DNA from: JBFWRK01 sp050248955
GTDB taxonomy: Bacteria > Actinomycetota > Acidimicrobiia > Acidimicrobiales > Ilumatobacteraceae
DNA: 64,000 bases
Direction of reading: 5' to 3'
NCBI GenBank assembly: GCA_050248955.1
Contig: JBFWRK010000003.1
Span: 62,001 to 126,000, forward strand
Part shown: one piece after another, positions 38,621-48,299 of the stretch
Layout: each line of letters opens with the position of its first letter
Position numbering within the stretch: position 1 is the first letter of the stretch
Notes under the pieces: model-generated
Databases searched by the model: none
What the model was told of the DNA's origin: nothing
The model's input: the letters and a program-made list of their open reading frames with translations, nothing else
Translations under genes and position numbers: made by a program

Positions 38621-41010
38621 TTGTTTCCTCCTGCAGATGCGGCCTGGATGGCCTTCCAGACGTTGAGCGGTGATGCCGGCATGGGCATCTCCCGCACACC
38701 GAGCCCCGAGAGGGCATCGACGATGGCATTGATGACAGCGGGCGCGGCACCGATCGTGCCTGCTTCGCCGATCCCCTTCACGCCGAGCGGGTTCGTCGGC
38801 GACGGGGTGACGGTGTGGCCGGTCGTGATGCCGGGCACGTCCGAGGCGGCGGGCACCATGTACTCGGTGAGCGAGCTCGTCTTCAGGTTCCCGTCGGTGT
38901 CGTAGACGGCTTCTTCGAACAGCGCCTGGGCGACACCCTGGATGACGCCACCGTGGACCTGTCCGTCGACGATGAGCGGGTTGATCTGGTTGCCGCAATC
39001 GTCGACGGCGACGTACTTCAGCAGGTCGACCCCGCCCGTCTCGGTGTCGACCTCGACGATGCACATGTGCGTGCCGAACGGCCACGAGAAGTTCGGTGGG
39101 TCGTACGTGACGTGTGCTTCCAGGTTCGGCTCCATGCCGTCCGGCAGATCGTGGGCGGTGAACGCGGCGAACGCGATCGCCGCGAGCGGCGTCGACTTGT
39201 CGGGTGAGCCCTTCACCGAGAAGACGCCACCGGCGAAGTCGAGATCGTCGGCCGCGCACTCGAGCTGGTGGGCGGCGATCTTCTTCGCCTTGTCGATCAC
39301 CTTGTCGCACGCCATGTCGATGGCGACGCCGCCGACGGCGAGCGACCGTGACCCGTAGGTGTCGAGCCCGAGCGGGCTGATCGCGGTGTCCGAGTGGAGC
39401 ACGTCGATGTCCTCGGGTGCGACGCCGAGCTTGTCGGCGACGATCATCGACCACGACGTCTCGTGACCCTGACCGTGCGGTGAGGCGCCCGTCACCACCT
39501 GCACCTTGTTGGTCGGCAGGACGCGGACCGTCGCCGCCTCCCAGCCGCCGGCGCCGTAGTTCAGCGAGGCGAGCACGCGTGACGGGGCGAGGCCGCACAT
39601 CTCGAAGTAGCTCGAGACGCCGATGCCGAGTCGCTTCGTCGCACCCGGCACGTTCTGGCTCGCCTGGCGGGCGCGGACACCCGCGTAGTCGGCGAGCTCG
39701 GACGCCTTGTCCGCGGCGGCGAGATGATCGCCCGAGTCGTAGACGAGCCCGCTGAACGCGGTGTACGGGAACTGCTCCTTCTTGATGAAGTTGCGCTTGC
39801 GCAGCTCGAGCGGGTCGATGCCGAGCTTGGCGGCCAGCGCGTCCATCGCTCGCTCGATCGCGTACGTGGCCTCCGGCCGGCCGGCGCCGCGGTAGGCGTC
39901 CGTCGGTGTCATCGTCGTGAACACCGACGTGCAGCTGAAGTCGTAGGCGAGCGGCATGTCGTACACGCCGGCGTACAGGAACGCGCCGAGCAGCGGCACT
40001 CCTGGCGTCACGAGCTGCAGGTAGGCGCCCATGTCGGCGAGGAGGCGGATGCGGATCGCGAGCAGCTTGCCGTTCTCGTCAGCGGCGAGCTCGATGTCCT
40101 GGATCTGGCCGCGCCCCTGGATCGTCGCCTGCGTGCCCTCCGTGCGCTCCTCGTTCCAGCGCACCGGGACGTTGTGCTTCCTGGCGAGCGCGACGCAGAG
40201 CAGCTCTTCGGCGTAGACGTTGAGCTTCGAGCCGAAGCCGCCGCCGACGGACGGCGCGACGACGCGCATCTGCTGCTCGGGGATGCCGAGCGTCAACGCG
40301 ACCATGATCTTCAGGATGTGCGGGATCTGGGTGGCGCTGTAGAGCGTCATGTCGCCGCCGAACGGCTGGGGCACAGCTGCGCACGCGCGCGGCTCCATCG
40401 CCATCGGGATCAGGCGCTGCTGGACGTAGCGCTCCTTCACGACGTGGGCCGCGCCGCCCTGGTCGATCGCGGCCGAGACTGCGTCCTCGCCGATCTTCAG
40501 GTCCCAGGTGTAGCTCTTGTTCGTGCCGATCTCGTCGTGGATCACCACCCGGTCGGACAGCGCGTCCTCGAGATCGATCACCGCGGGAAGCGGCTCGTAC
40601 TCGACCTCGATGGCGTCGAGCGCGTCGTGGGCGACGGTGTCGGACGTGGCGAGCACGCACGCCACGCCGTCACCGACGTACGCCGCCTTGGACACGGCGA
40701 GCGGGTAGTGCGTGGGGTTCTTCATGTCCGCTGTGACGGGCCAGGCGCACGGCATCGGACCAGCCCACGCCGCCTGGAGGTCGGCGCCGCTGTATGCCGC
40801 GACGACGCCGGGCATCGCTGCGGCGGCGCTCACGTCGACCTTCAGGATCTTGGCGTTGGCGTACGGGCTGCGCAGCACGGCGAGGTACAGCGCGCCGGGA
40901 AGGACGAGATCGTTCGTGAACTTCGCCTCGCCGGTGAGCAGCGCCGGATCTTCGCGGCGCAGCATCCGGGTGCCGATGACACCGGTCGTGCGCTCCTCGG
41001 TGACGGTCAC
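38617..41010 (-). CDS. Molybdenum hydroxylase large subunit (CoxL-like, form II type)
   Basis: The 797-residue molybdopterin-binding catalytic subunit. Moco-contact motifs are VGGGFGSKLNVYAEEL at ~255, a central GQGHETSW and the C-terminal GVKGIGEAGTIG with catalytic Glu749. The active-site loop is AYRGAGR at 372-378. Authentic aerobic CO dehydrogenase (form I) has AYRCSFR with the copper-binding Cys, so a Cys is lacking here and CO oxidation cannot be assumed. It overlaps coxS-like and coxM-like genes by four bases on each side. Probable substrates are aromatic or N-heterocyclic aldehydes/purines, but this is open. Confidence 0.92.
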   Translation of the reverse strand: MTVTEERTTGVIGTRMLRREDPALLTGEAKFTNDLVLPGALYLAVLRSPYANAKILKVDVSAAAAMPGVVAAYSGADLQAAWAGPMPCAWPVTADMKNPTHYPLAVSKAAYVGDGVACVLATSDTVAHDALDAIEVEYEPLPAVIDLEDALSDRVVIHDEIGTNKSYTWDLKIGEDAVSAAIDQGGAAHVVKERYVQQRLIPMAMEPRACAAVPQPFGGDMTLYSATQIPHILKIMVALTLGIPEQQMRVVAPSVGGGFGSKLNVYAEELLCVALARKHNVPVRWNEERTEGTQATIQGRGQIQDIELAADENGKLLAIRIRLLADMGAYLQLVTPGVPLLGAFLYAGVYDMPLAYDFSCTSVFTTMTPTDAYRGAGRPEATYAIERAMDALAAKLGIDPLELRKRNFIKKEQFPYTAFSGLVYDSGDHLAAADKASELADYAGVRARQASQNVPGATKRLGIGVSSYFEMCGLAPSRVLASLNYGAGGWEAATVRVLPTNKVQVVTGASPHGQGHETSWSMIVADKLGVAPEDIDVLHSDTAISPLGLDTYGSRSLAVGGVAIDMACDKVIDKAKKIAAHQLECAADDLDFAGGVFSVKGSPDKSTPLAAIAFAAFTAHDLPDGMEPNLEAHVTYDPPNFSWPFGTHMCIVEVDTETGGVDLLKYVAVDDCGNQINPLIVDGQVHGGVIQGVAQALFEEAVYDTDGNLKTSSLTEYMVPAASDVPGITTGHTVTPSPTNPLGVKGIGEAGTIGAAPAVINAIVDALSGLGVREMPMPASPLNVWKAIQAASAGGNK

Positions 41011-41471
41011 TGGTGCACCCCCTCCGCTGCGGCCAACACCGACTTCACGATGTTGTGGTAGCCGGTGCAGCGACAGAGGTTGCCCTCGAGCCCGAGGCGA
41101 ACCTGCTCCTCGGACGGGTGCGGGTTCTCGTCGAGCAGACCGATGGCCGCCATCACCATGCCGGGAGTGCAGTACCCGCACTGGAGGCCGTGGTTCTCCA
41201 TGAACGCCTGCTGCATGGGGTGCATCTCGCCGTTCTGGGCGAGCCCTTCGATCGTCAGGATCTCCTGGCCGTCGGCCTGGACGGCGAGCATGGTGCAGCT
41301 CTTCACCGACTCGCCGTTGACGTGGACGGTGCAGGCGCCGCAGGACGACGTGTCGCAACCGATGTTGGTGCCCGTGAGGCCGATCGCGTCGCGGATGTGG
41401 TGGACGAGCAAGGTCCGCGGCTCGACCTCGTTCGTGTGCGCGGTGCCGTTGACGGTAACCGTGATCTGCAC
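41007..41471 (-). CDS. Molybdenum hydroxylase [2Fe-2S] small subunit (CoxS-like)
   Basis: The 154-residue iron-sulfur subunit. Plant-type cluster ligands are Cys39, Cys44, Cys47 and Cys59 (GCDTSSCGACTVHVNGESVKSC); the second cluster uses Cys98, Cys101, Cys133 and Cys135 (CGYC and LCRCTGY). It carries electrons from Moco to FAD. The GTG at 41471 is preferred because the family starts here and a GGGGGG site lies upstream. It is the first gene of the three-subunit operon. Confidence 0.93.
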   Translation of the reverse strand: MQITVTVNGTAHTNEVEPRTLLVHHIRDAIGLTGTNIGCDTSSCGACTVHVNGESVKSCTMLAVQADGQEILTIEGLAQNGEMHPMQQAFMENHGLQCGYCTPGMVMAAIGLLDENPHPSEEQVRLGLEGNLCRCTGYHNIVKSVLAAAEGVHQ

Positions 41472-41514
41472 GGTGGAACCCCCCAGAATTCGATTGTCCC
41501 CTGTGATCGCAACA

Positions 41515-42384
41515 TCATGCCTCATCACGAGCGCGCGTGCGCACGGGACCGTCGCGACCCGCACGGCGGGCGGTGGTCCTCAGCACGACCCGGTCCTGGC
41601 GCGTCGCCGTCACGGTGAGGCCGTGGCGCTCGAGCAGCGATCGCGTGGCCGCCGGTGTCGGGAACACGATGCCGGTCGCCCGCAGCGCGCGCTGCAACGC
41701 GCGACCCGGCGACGACCCGGCCCGCGCGAGGCTCAGGAGGAACAGCGCGCCGCCCGGGCGCAGCACGCGGGCCGCCTCGCGGACCGCGCCGTCCAGGTCG
41801 CCGATCTCGTTCAGCGATCCGCCGATCACGACCGCGTCGGCCCCGCCGTCGACGACGGGCAGCCGCTGCGCGAGGGCCCGCGTCGCGGCGATCGTGACGC
41901 GCTCGGCGGCAGCGCGCCGGACCGCCCGACGGAGGAACGGCCGGCTGTGATCGACGGCGAGCACGAGCCCACCCCGCCCCGCGAGGTGGCGTGCGTACAA
42001 CCCCTCGGAGCACCCGACGTCGACGATCACGGAACCGCTCACGTCGCCGATGGCTGCGTCGAGCTCGTCGAGCTCTTCTTCCATCGGGAAGGGCCGCCCG
42101 GACAGCGAGGACAGCGAGTGTGTCCGCCAGACTCGCTCGTACAGCTGCGGTGTCGGCGGCACCACGTTCGAGAGCTGCGCCAGCGTCCGGCTCGGGACCG
42201 CCCCGCCTCTCGCGTCCCAGATCCCCTCGTCGACGGTGCTCGGGTCCTCACCGTTGGGACCGACGAGCGTCGCCGTGACCAGCCCGCCGGACGCACCGCG
42301 GAGCAGTGGTGCGCTCTCCAGGACGTGGAGCCCGGGGACGGCGTCGCGCGGCGTGCGCAGGCGGGGGAGGAGATCCGGCAGCAC
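41515..42384 (-). CDS. SAM-dependent class I methyltransferase
   Basis: A 289-residue methyltransferase. Motif I is VIVDVGCSEGLYARHLAGRG at ~118, followed by VLAVDHSRPFLRRAV and GGADAVVIGGSLNEIGDLDGAV (motif II/III), with LRPGGALFLLSLAR after. The N-terminal ~100 residues carry a region like those of methyltransferases with a small metal-finger start, but no Cys set is seen. The GTG start has TACGGT 6 bases upstream. It lies 44 bases upstream of the small-subunit gene on the same strand, so it could be cotranscribed with it. The substrate is unknown. Confidence 0.83.
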   Translation of the reverse strand: MLPDLLPRLRTPRDAVPGLHVLESAPLLRGASGGLVTATLVGPNGEDPSTVDEGIWDARGGAVPSRTLAQLSNVVPPTPQLYERVWRTHSLSSLSGRPFPMEEELDELDAAIGDVSGSVIVDVGCSEGLYARHLAGRGGLVLAVDHSRPFLRRAVRRAAAERVTIAATRALAQRLPVVDGGADAVVIGGSLNEIGDLDGAVREAARVLRPGGALFLLSLARAGSSPGRALQRALRATGIVFPTPAATRSLLERHGLTVTATRQDRVVLRTTARRAGRDGPVRTRARDEA

Positions 42385-42390
42385 GCTCGG

Positions 42391-42396
42391 ACCGTA
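42391..42396 (-). promoter_or_regulatory. -10 hexamer TACGGT before the methyltransferase gene
   Basis: TACGGT on the minus strand, 6 bases before the GTG at 42384, the exact leaderless geometry. Confidence 0.5.
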
Positions 42397-42451
42397 CGCC
42401 GGTGGCGAGGCCGCCTGACACTCCGGTCAGGGGCGCGCTCGCCGTCGACCG

Positions 42452-45124
42452 TCAGTTGTCGGTGCGTGGCGTCGCGGCAGCGCGCCAGGACGACTGGGCG
42501 TTCTCGGCGAGGCGGGCCGTCCGCTCTTCGTCGAGCGGCTCGGCGAACGCGAAGCCCTGACCGAGATCGCATCCCGCCCGCACGAGGTGCTCGATCTGCT
42601 CGTCGTGCTCGATGCCCTCTGCGAGGAGTTCGAGGCCGAGCGCACGTCCGAGCTCGAACAGCCCGAGCACGATCCGGGGCATCGCCTCGGTGGCGCGGAT
42701 CGCTTCGATGAACGCTCGATCGATCTTCAGGATGTCGATCGGGAACTGCTGCAGATATGCGAACGACGAGTAGGCGGTGCCGAAGTCGTCGATCGCGATC
42801 CGGATCCCGAGTGCCTTCAGGCGATGCAGGCACTGGGCCACCTCGACGGTGTCGTCGACGAGCGCAGTCTCGGTGATCTCGATGATCAGCTGGGCGGGGG
42901 CGAGCCCGGCACTGCCGAGCGCGTCCTGGACCCGCTCGGCGTAGTCGGGCTCGCCGAGCTCTCGCACGGACGCGTTCACCGCGATCGACAGGGCCGTCCC
43001 GTCGGGCATCGTCGGCCACCGGCCGGCAACCCGACAGGCCTCACGTACGACCCATCCACCGAGCGGGACGATCAGGCCGGTCCCCTCCGCGAACGGCACG
43101 AACTCGACCGGTGGCACGAGCCCGCGCGTGGGGTGCCGCCAACGCACGAGCGCCTCGAACCCGACGATCGCACCGGTCGTGAGCGTGACGACCGGCTGGA
43201 AGTGGAGCTCGAGTTGCTGCTCGGACATGGCGGTGCGGAGCTCGGACTCGAGCGTGAGCCGCCGACGCGCCTCTTCACGCATCTTCGGCGCGAAGTACTC
43301 GATGAGGTCGGTGCCCGACTGCTTCGCCCGGTACATCGCGAGGTCCGCATCACCGACCAGTTCGTCCGCGGAGGGGAGACGGGGGCCGGTGCCCGCGCTG
43401 GCGATGCCGATGCTGACCCCGAGCGCGAACTCGTTGCCCTCCGTCGACAAGGGCTCGCGCACGGCCGCGACGATGCGTAGCGCGACGTCATGGGCGCGAT
43501 GGCCCGCATGGTCGCCCTCGAGGAGCACGGCGAACTCGTCGCCACCGAGGCGGGCCACTGTGTCCTCGCCGCGGGTGATGCGGCGCAGGCGATCTGAGAT
43601 CGTTCGCAGCACGGCGTCGCCCGCAGCATGCCCGAGGCTGTCGTTCACGTTCTTGAACCCGTCCAGGTCGCAGAACAGAACAGCGATCTCCTCGCCGCGA
43701 CGCGCCCAACGAGTGAGCGCGTGGTTCGTCCGGTTGTAGAACAGCGCGCGGTTCGGCAGCCCGGTCAGCGCGTCGTGGAACGCCTGGTGCTTGAGGTCGG
43801 CCTCGAAGCGCTTGCGGGCGCTCACGTCGTGGAGGTTGGCGATCACCGCTCGAACCGCCGGGTCCTCCAGGAGGCTCGTGAGGCGGATCTCGAACCAGCG
43901 GTACGAGTCGTCTGCTTGCCGCAACCGTCCTTCGAACGTGCACGTCGTACCGTTTGCCCGGAACATCTCCGCCATCGATGTCCGCCCGACCTCGAGATCG
44001 TCCGGATGGACGAGCTCGGCGACGTCGACGCCCAGTATGGACTCGGGCGGGTGGCCGACCACGGCTTCGATCGACGGCGACGTGTCGCGCACGTGACCGC
44101 TGCGTGACAGCACGAGCACGGCGTCACTCGAGTGCTGCGCCATCGCACGGAAGTACGCCTCCTGCGCCTCGACCGTGTGCTCCCACTGCTTGCTCGCCCG
44201 CGCCAACCGACCGACTCGGGCGAGGACGAGACCGATCAGCACCGCGCCGGCCGCCCCGGCCGAGAACGAGATCGAGGTGTCGTCGCGGATCGCCCGTACC
44301 CCGGGGAGCAGCACCGGCGTGAGCAGAGCGCCACCAGTGATCGCGAGCCGGCGCACGGTCGGGGCCGTCGACTGCTGGCCAGCCTGGACGCGCCCGATCT
44401 CGACGGCCGACGGATGCGTCGCCGCGAACGCGGCGCAGCAGATGCACGAGAACCAGCCCACTCCGAGCATCGCTGCCACGCCGCCCGAGTAGGCGCCTGC
44501 CTGCGCGATGACGCTGTACAGCACATCCGCGACCGTGACCACCGCGACCGAGAGGAACAGCCAGCCGAGGGCGGCCGTTCTCCGCGCACCCGACAGCCAG
44601 ACCCGCAGGAGGAGGACCAGCAGGGCGACATCGACGACGGCATAGAACGCGGCCAGCCACCGGGCGAGCGTGGGCATGCCCGGGGAGTCGAGCATGGGCG
44701 AGATCACGAGCTGCCACATCACGAGGAGACCCGCGGTCAGGACGGCTGCGGCGTCGATCCAGCTGTCGAGGTCCCGGTCGAGGCGGCGCCCGCTGCTGAT
44801 CGAGATCACGCCGACGAGGAGCAGGATCCCGCCCGCGACGTAGCAGACGTCGGCCCGCGAGATCCACGGTTCTTCCGCATGCACGCTGATGAGCGTGATG
44901 TACGCGTCGCCGCCCGCCCAGAGCGTGAAGCCGGCAGCCAACCACCACCAGGTGGCGGACAACGGCTCGCGCCGGGCGAGCACCGCCCACCAGATGGCGA
45001 CGATCGCGACCAGCTCGATCGACACGTACAGCCACGCGCCGAAGAGACCGTCGGTGTTCGTGATGTAGATCGCGATCGCGGCAACCAACGACAGGAGTGA
45101 GAATCGCCTGACGCCGCCGTCCAT
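42452..45124 (-). CDS. Membrane diguanylate cyclase/phosphodiesterase (multi-TM, PAS-GGDEF-EAL)
   Basis: An 890-residue c-di-GMP protein with about nine N-terminal TM segments (residues ~8-320), a PAS domain (~345-460, AMAQHSSDAVLVLSRSG), a GGDEF domain with ARLGGDEFAVLL and an EAL domain with GFEALVRWRHP, IEITETAL and IDDFGTAYSSFAY. All active-site signatures are kept. The many-helix sensor differs from the two-helix sensor of the protein at 3452. The start at 45124 puts the first TM helix near the N terminus; TACCGT lies 10 bases upstream. Confidence 0.9.
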   Translation of the reverse strand: MDGGVRRFSLLSLVAAIAIYITNTDGLFGAWLYVSIELVAIVAIWWAVLARREPLSATWWWLAAGFTLWAGGDAYITLISVHAEEPWISRADVCYVAGGILLLVGVISISSGRRLDRDLDSWIDAAAVLTAGLLVMWQLVISPMLDSPGMPTLARWLAAFYAVVDVALLVLLLRVWLSGARRTAALGWLFLSVAVVTVADVLYSVIAQAGAYSGGVAAMLGVGWFSCICCAAFAATHPSAVEIGRVQAGQQSTAPTVRRLAITGGALLTPVLLPGVRAIRDDTSISFSAGAAGAVLIGLVLARVGRLARASKQWEHTVEAQEAYFRAMAQHSSDAVLVLSRSGHVRDTSPSIEAVVGHPPESILGVDVAELVHPDDLEVGRTSMAEMFRANGTTCTFEGRLRQADDSYRWFEIRLTSLLEDPAVRAVIANLHDVSARKRFEADLKHQAFHDALTGLPNRALFYNRTNHALTRWARRGEEIAVLFCDLDGFKNVNDSLGHAAGDAVLRTISDRLRRITRGEDTVARLGGDEFAVLLEGDHAGHRAHDVALRIVAAVREPLSTEGNEFALGVSIGIASAGTGPRLPSADELVGDADLAMYRAKQSGTDLIEYFAPKMREEARRRLTLESELRTAMSEQQLELHFQPVVTLTTGAIVGFEALVRWRHPTRGLVPPVEFVPFAEGTGLIVPLGGWVVREACRVAGRWPTMPDGTALSIAVNASVRELGEPDYAERVQDALGSAGLAPAQLIIEITETALVDDTVEVAQCLHRLKALGIRIAIDDFGTAYSSFAYLQQFPIDILKIDRAFIEAIRATEAMPRIVLGLFELGRALGLELLAEGIEHDEQIEHLVRAGCDLGQGFAFAEPLDEERTARLAENAQSSWRAAATPRTDN

Positions 45125-45134
45125 ACAGCCACGG

Positions 45135-45140
45135 ACGGTA
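45135..45140 (-). promoter_or_regulatory. -10 hexamer TACCGT before the second GGDEF-EAL gene
   Basis: TACCGT on the minus strand, 10 bases before the ATG at 45124. Confidence 0.35.
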
Positions 45141-45286
45141 GTGACCCGCGCACGCAACGACTGTGGGTCCAGTGAAGAGAGGTCGAACGACTCAGGTCGC
45201 GACGCCGCGTCCGACCGCACGAGGGACCTCTGGCCCTAGCCGCGCCGCAAGCCAAGGTGCTTGTCTCCCGGCAGGAGGTGCGACGC

Positions 45287-45886
45287 ATGAAGGTGCTGCT
45301 GGTCGAATCGAAGTCGGGTGTCGGCAAGACCGCCGCAGATCGCCTGGCCGAGGCGGGCCACGACGTGGTGCGTTGCTTCGAGGACGAGGACGAGGAAGCG
45401 GTGGCGTGCCGCGGCGCGATGGGCGAACCGTGTCCGGTCGACGACGGCGTCATCGACGTCGCCGTGCTCGTGCGTGACGGCGAGTCCCGTGCGCAGCTGA
45501 CCGAGATGGGGGCGGTCTGCGCGTTGCGCCGTCACGTCCCGGTCGCGGAGCTCGGCTCCGACCAGGCGGGCCCGTTCGGCGAGCTCGTCGACGCGATCGA
45601 TGCGGACGTCACTGCGGTCGCCGAGTTCGCGGTCGCCGCCGGCCTCGACGCGTTCGGCGCAGCGGTGACGCGCACGCTGAGCACGCTGCCGGCGTTGGCC
45701 GATCGTGCCCCGGGTGAGTACTCCGCGCAGGTGTTACGCCAGGACGGTGCCGTGAACGTCGTGCTCTCGCTCCCGTCCGACCTGGGCGACCTGGGCGTCG
45801 CCAGCGCGGTGACGTGGGCGGCGCGAGCGGCGCGCGACTACGACGGCGTCTCCGCGGTGATCGACATCTCGGTCAGGCGGACCTGA
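45287..45886 (+). CDS. Hypothetical protein, unrecognised (response-regulator-like start)
   Basis: A 199-residue soluble protein. The N terminus (KVLLVESKSGVGKTAADRLAEAGHDVVRC) resembles the first strand and helix of a receiver-like or P-loop fold, but neither a phosphorylatable Asp nor a full Walker A can be assigned. An acidic stretch with several Cys follows (CFEDEDEEAVACRGAMGEPC). The C-terminal half resembles a small alpha/beta domain ending in IDISVRRT. A strong GGAGG site precedes the ATG at 45287. It is divergent from the GGDEF-EAL gene and converges on the second CoxL-like gene with a 3-base gap. Confidence 0.55.
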   Translation: MKVLLVESKSGVGKTAADRLAEAGHDVVRCFEDEDEEAVACRGAMGEPCPVDDGVIDVAVLVRDGESRAQLTEMGAVCALRRHVPVAELGSDQAGPFGELVDAIDADVTAVAEFAVAAGLDAFGAAVTRTLSTLPALADRAPGEYSAQVLRQDGAVNVVLSLPSDLGDLGVASAVTWAARAARDYDGVSAVIDISVRRT

Positions 45887-45889
45887 CGG

Positions 45890-48178
45890 TCAGGACCTGG
45901 CGGCGGCGATCGCGGCCCACACCCGCTCGGGCGTCGCCGGCATGTCGATGTGACGCACGCCGAGGTGGCGGACGGCGTCGATGACCGCCGACTGCACGGC
46001 CGGCGTGGAGCCGATCGTGCCGCTCTCGCCAATGCCCTTCGCGCCGAGCGGGTTGAGCGGTGTCGGCGTCTCCATGTGGACGATCTCGATGCTCGCCAGC
46101 TCGGCGGCGGAGATGAACGCGTAGTCGGCCAGGTTCGACGTGATCGGGTTGCCGTCGTCGTCGTATCGCACCTCTTCGAGGAGCGCCTGCGCGGCGCCTT
46201 GCGCGACGCCACCGTGGATCTGGCCTTCGAGGATCAGCGGGTTCAGCACCCGACCGGCGTCGTCACAGGCGACATGGCGCAGGTGGCGGACCTTGCCGGT
46301 CTCGGTGTCGACCTCGACCACGGCGACGTGTGAGCCGAACGGGAACGTCGCCCCGGCGGCGTTGAAGGTGTGCTCGACCGCGAGGCCGCCCTCGTCCTTC
46401 GCCGCCACGGCCAGGTCGGCCCAGCTCTTCGCGACGGCCGGCGTACCGGTGACGTGGAAGGCGCCGTTGTCCTTGTCGAGCACGACATCGGCGACATCGG
46501 CTTCGAGCAACTTGGCGGCGAGCTCCTTCGCCTTGTCGACGAGGAGGATCGATGCCTCGTGCACCGCGGCGCCACCCTGCTGGAGCGAGCGCGAGCCCAT
46601 CGTCCCGCCACCGACGGGGACCCGGTCCGTGTCGCCCCACACGAGATCGATGCGATCCATCGGGATGCCGGTCTGCTCGGACGCGAGCATCGCCCACGAT
46701 GTCGCGTGGCCCTGGCCGTGCGGCGACGTGCCCGTGTAGACGACGGCGCGGCCGTCCTCGAGCACCTCGACCTTGGCCGCCTCGCTCAGCGGCGGCACCC
46801 CGCCGGTGATCTCGACGTACACGCTGACGCCGATGCCGAGCTGCTTGACGTCGCCGCGCTCGCGGCGGGCGGCCTGATCGGCGCGGAGCTCGGCGTATCC
46901 GGCGGCAGCGAGGGCGTTGTCGAGCGCGGTCTCGTAGTCGCCGACGTCGTAGGTCTGACCGATGACGGTGGTGTGCGGCTCCAAGAACTTCGGGATGAGG
47001 TTGATCCGGCGCACCTCGGCCGCGTCCTTGCCGATCTCGGCAGCGAACAGGTCCATCGCCCGCTCGATCGCTGCGGTCGCCTCCGGCCGGCCGGCACCGC
47101 GGTAGGCGACGATCGGTGTGGTGTTCGTGACGATCGACGTGGTCTGGCACTCGATCTGCGGGATCGCGTAGACACCCGACGACATCGGCCGGGTCATGAA
47201 CGGCGCCAGGATCGTGCCCATGTCGGCGTACGCACCGGAGTCCTGGAGCACGTGCAGGCGATAGGCGAGCACCTTGCCGTCGCGGTCGCCGCCGATCGTG
47301 ATCTGCTGCACCTGGGCTCGCCCGTGGCCGAGGGCGACCATGCTCTCGCTGCGGGTCTCCTGCCAGCGCACCGGCCGGCCGAGCTCCTTCGCCAAGCGCC
47401 CGAGCACGATCTCCTCGGGGTAGACACCGATCTTGGCGCCGAACCCGCCGCCGACGTCGGGAGTGATGACCCGGAGCTGACCGTCCTCGAGCCCGTTCGC
47501 GGCCTTGATCGGATCGATGGCGCCCTGGGCGTGCTGGGTCGAGAGCCACTGCACGAGGCGGCCACCGTCCCATGCGGCGGCGGCGCCGCGAACCTCGAGC
47601 GGGCACGGGGCGACGCGCTGGTTGACGATGCGCTCGCTGACGACGACGTCGCAGCCGGCGAAGAACTCGTCGCCCGTGAGACCCGGCATGCCGAGGAACG
47701 ACGAGTCGAACACGACGTTGCCGCCGGCAGCGGGATAGAGGTGCGTCGAGCTGGCGAGGGCGCTGTCGACGTCGACGAGCACCTCGAGGAAGTCGTAGTC
47801 GACGATGACCGCTTCAGCGGCGTCCTCGCCCTGGTCGGCGCGCTCGGTCACGACTGCGGCGATCGGCTCGCCGACGTAGCGCACGACGTCCATCGCCAGG
47901 AGCGGACGGGCTACGGCGGGGTTGAACGGCGCGGGGAGTGGCTCGAGACCGAGGTCAGCACCGGTGAAGACGCCGATGACACCGGGCTGCTCGAGTGCCG
48001 CGCTCGCGTCGATCGAGAGGATCCGGGCGTGCGCCGCCGTCGAGCGGACGTAGGTGACGTGTGCGGCGCCGGCGAGCAGCGGCTCGTCGCGCAGGTCGGC
48101 GACGTACACGCCGCCGGTCGTGAGGAACTTCGGGTCTTCCTTGCGAAGTACGCGGTTGCCGAGAATGCTGCCGGCCAC
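45890..48178 (-). CDS. Second molybdenum hydroxylase large subunit (CoxL-like), orphan
   Basis: A 762-residue Moco-binding subunit, related to but clearly different from the one at 38617. Moco motifs are VGGGFGAKIGVYPEEIV at ~242, GQGHATSWAM and KGIGESGTIGS near the C terminus with the catalytic Glu. The active-site loop is again AYRGAGR (358-364) without the copper Cys. No small or medium subunit gene is adjacent, so it must borrow partners or use distant ones. A strong AGGGGGA site precedes the GTG at 48178. The substrate is unknown. Confidence 0.9.
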   Translation of the reverse strand: MAGSILGNRVLRKEDPKFLTTGGVYVADLRDEPLLAGAAHVTYVRSTAAHARILSIDASAALEQPGVIGVFTGADLGLEPLPAPFNPAVARPLLAMDVVRYVGEPIAAVVTERADQGEDAAEAVIVDYDFLEVLVDVDSALASSTHLYPAAGGNVVFDSSFLGMPGLTGDEFFAGCDVVVSERIVNQRVAPCPLEVRGAAAAWDGGRLVQWLSTQHAQGAIDPIKAANGLEDGQLRVITPDVGGGFGAKIGVYPEEIVLGRLAKELGRPVRWQETRSESMVALGHGRAQVQQITIGGDRDGKVLAYRLHVLQDSGAYADMGTILAPFMTRPMSSGVYAIPQIECQTTSIVTNTTPIVAYRGAGRPEATAAIERAMDLFAAEIGKDAAEVRRINLIPKFLEPHTTVIGQTYDVGDYETALDNALAAAGYAELRADQAARRERGDVKQLGIGVSVYVEITGGVPPLSEAAKVEVLEDGRAVVYTGTSPHGQGHATSWAMLASEQTGIPMDRIDLVWGDTDRVPVGGGTMGSRSLQQGGAAVHEASILLVDKAKELAAKLLEADVADVVLDKDNGAFHVTGTPAVAKSWADLAVAAKDEGGLAVEHTFNAAGATFPFGSHVAVVEVDTETGKVRHLRHVACDDAGRVLNPLILEGQIHGGVAQGAAQALLEEVRYDDDGNPITSNLADYAFISAAELASIEIVHMETPTPLNPLGAKGIGESGTIGSTPAVQSAVIDAVRHLGVRHIDMPATPERVWAAIAAARS

Positions 48179-48299
48179 TTGATCCCCCTGTGCTCAGTGT
48201 CAACGCCCGGGACACTACAGGTGGCGTGAGCCCCATCCCCGACCGACCGTCATCCCGACCGTTCGTCGTCCCCGACCGATCGTCGCCACAAAGGCGCGG

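Noticed and set aside
38617..48178. Annotating the large subunits as true aerobic CO dehydrogenase
   Set aside because: Both have AYRGAGR rather than the AYRCSFR copper loop.
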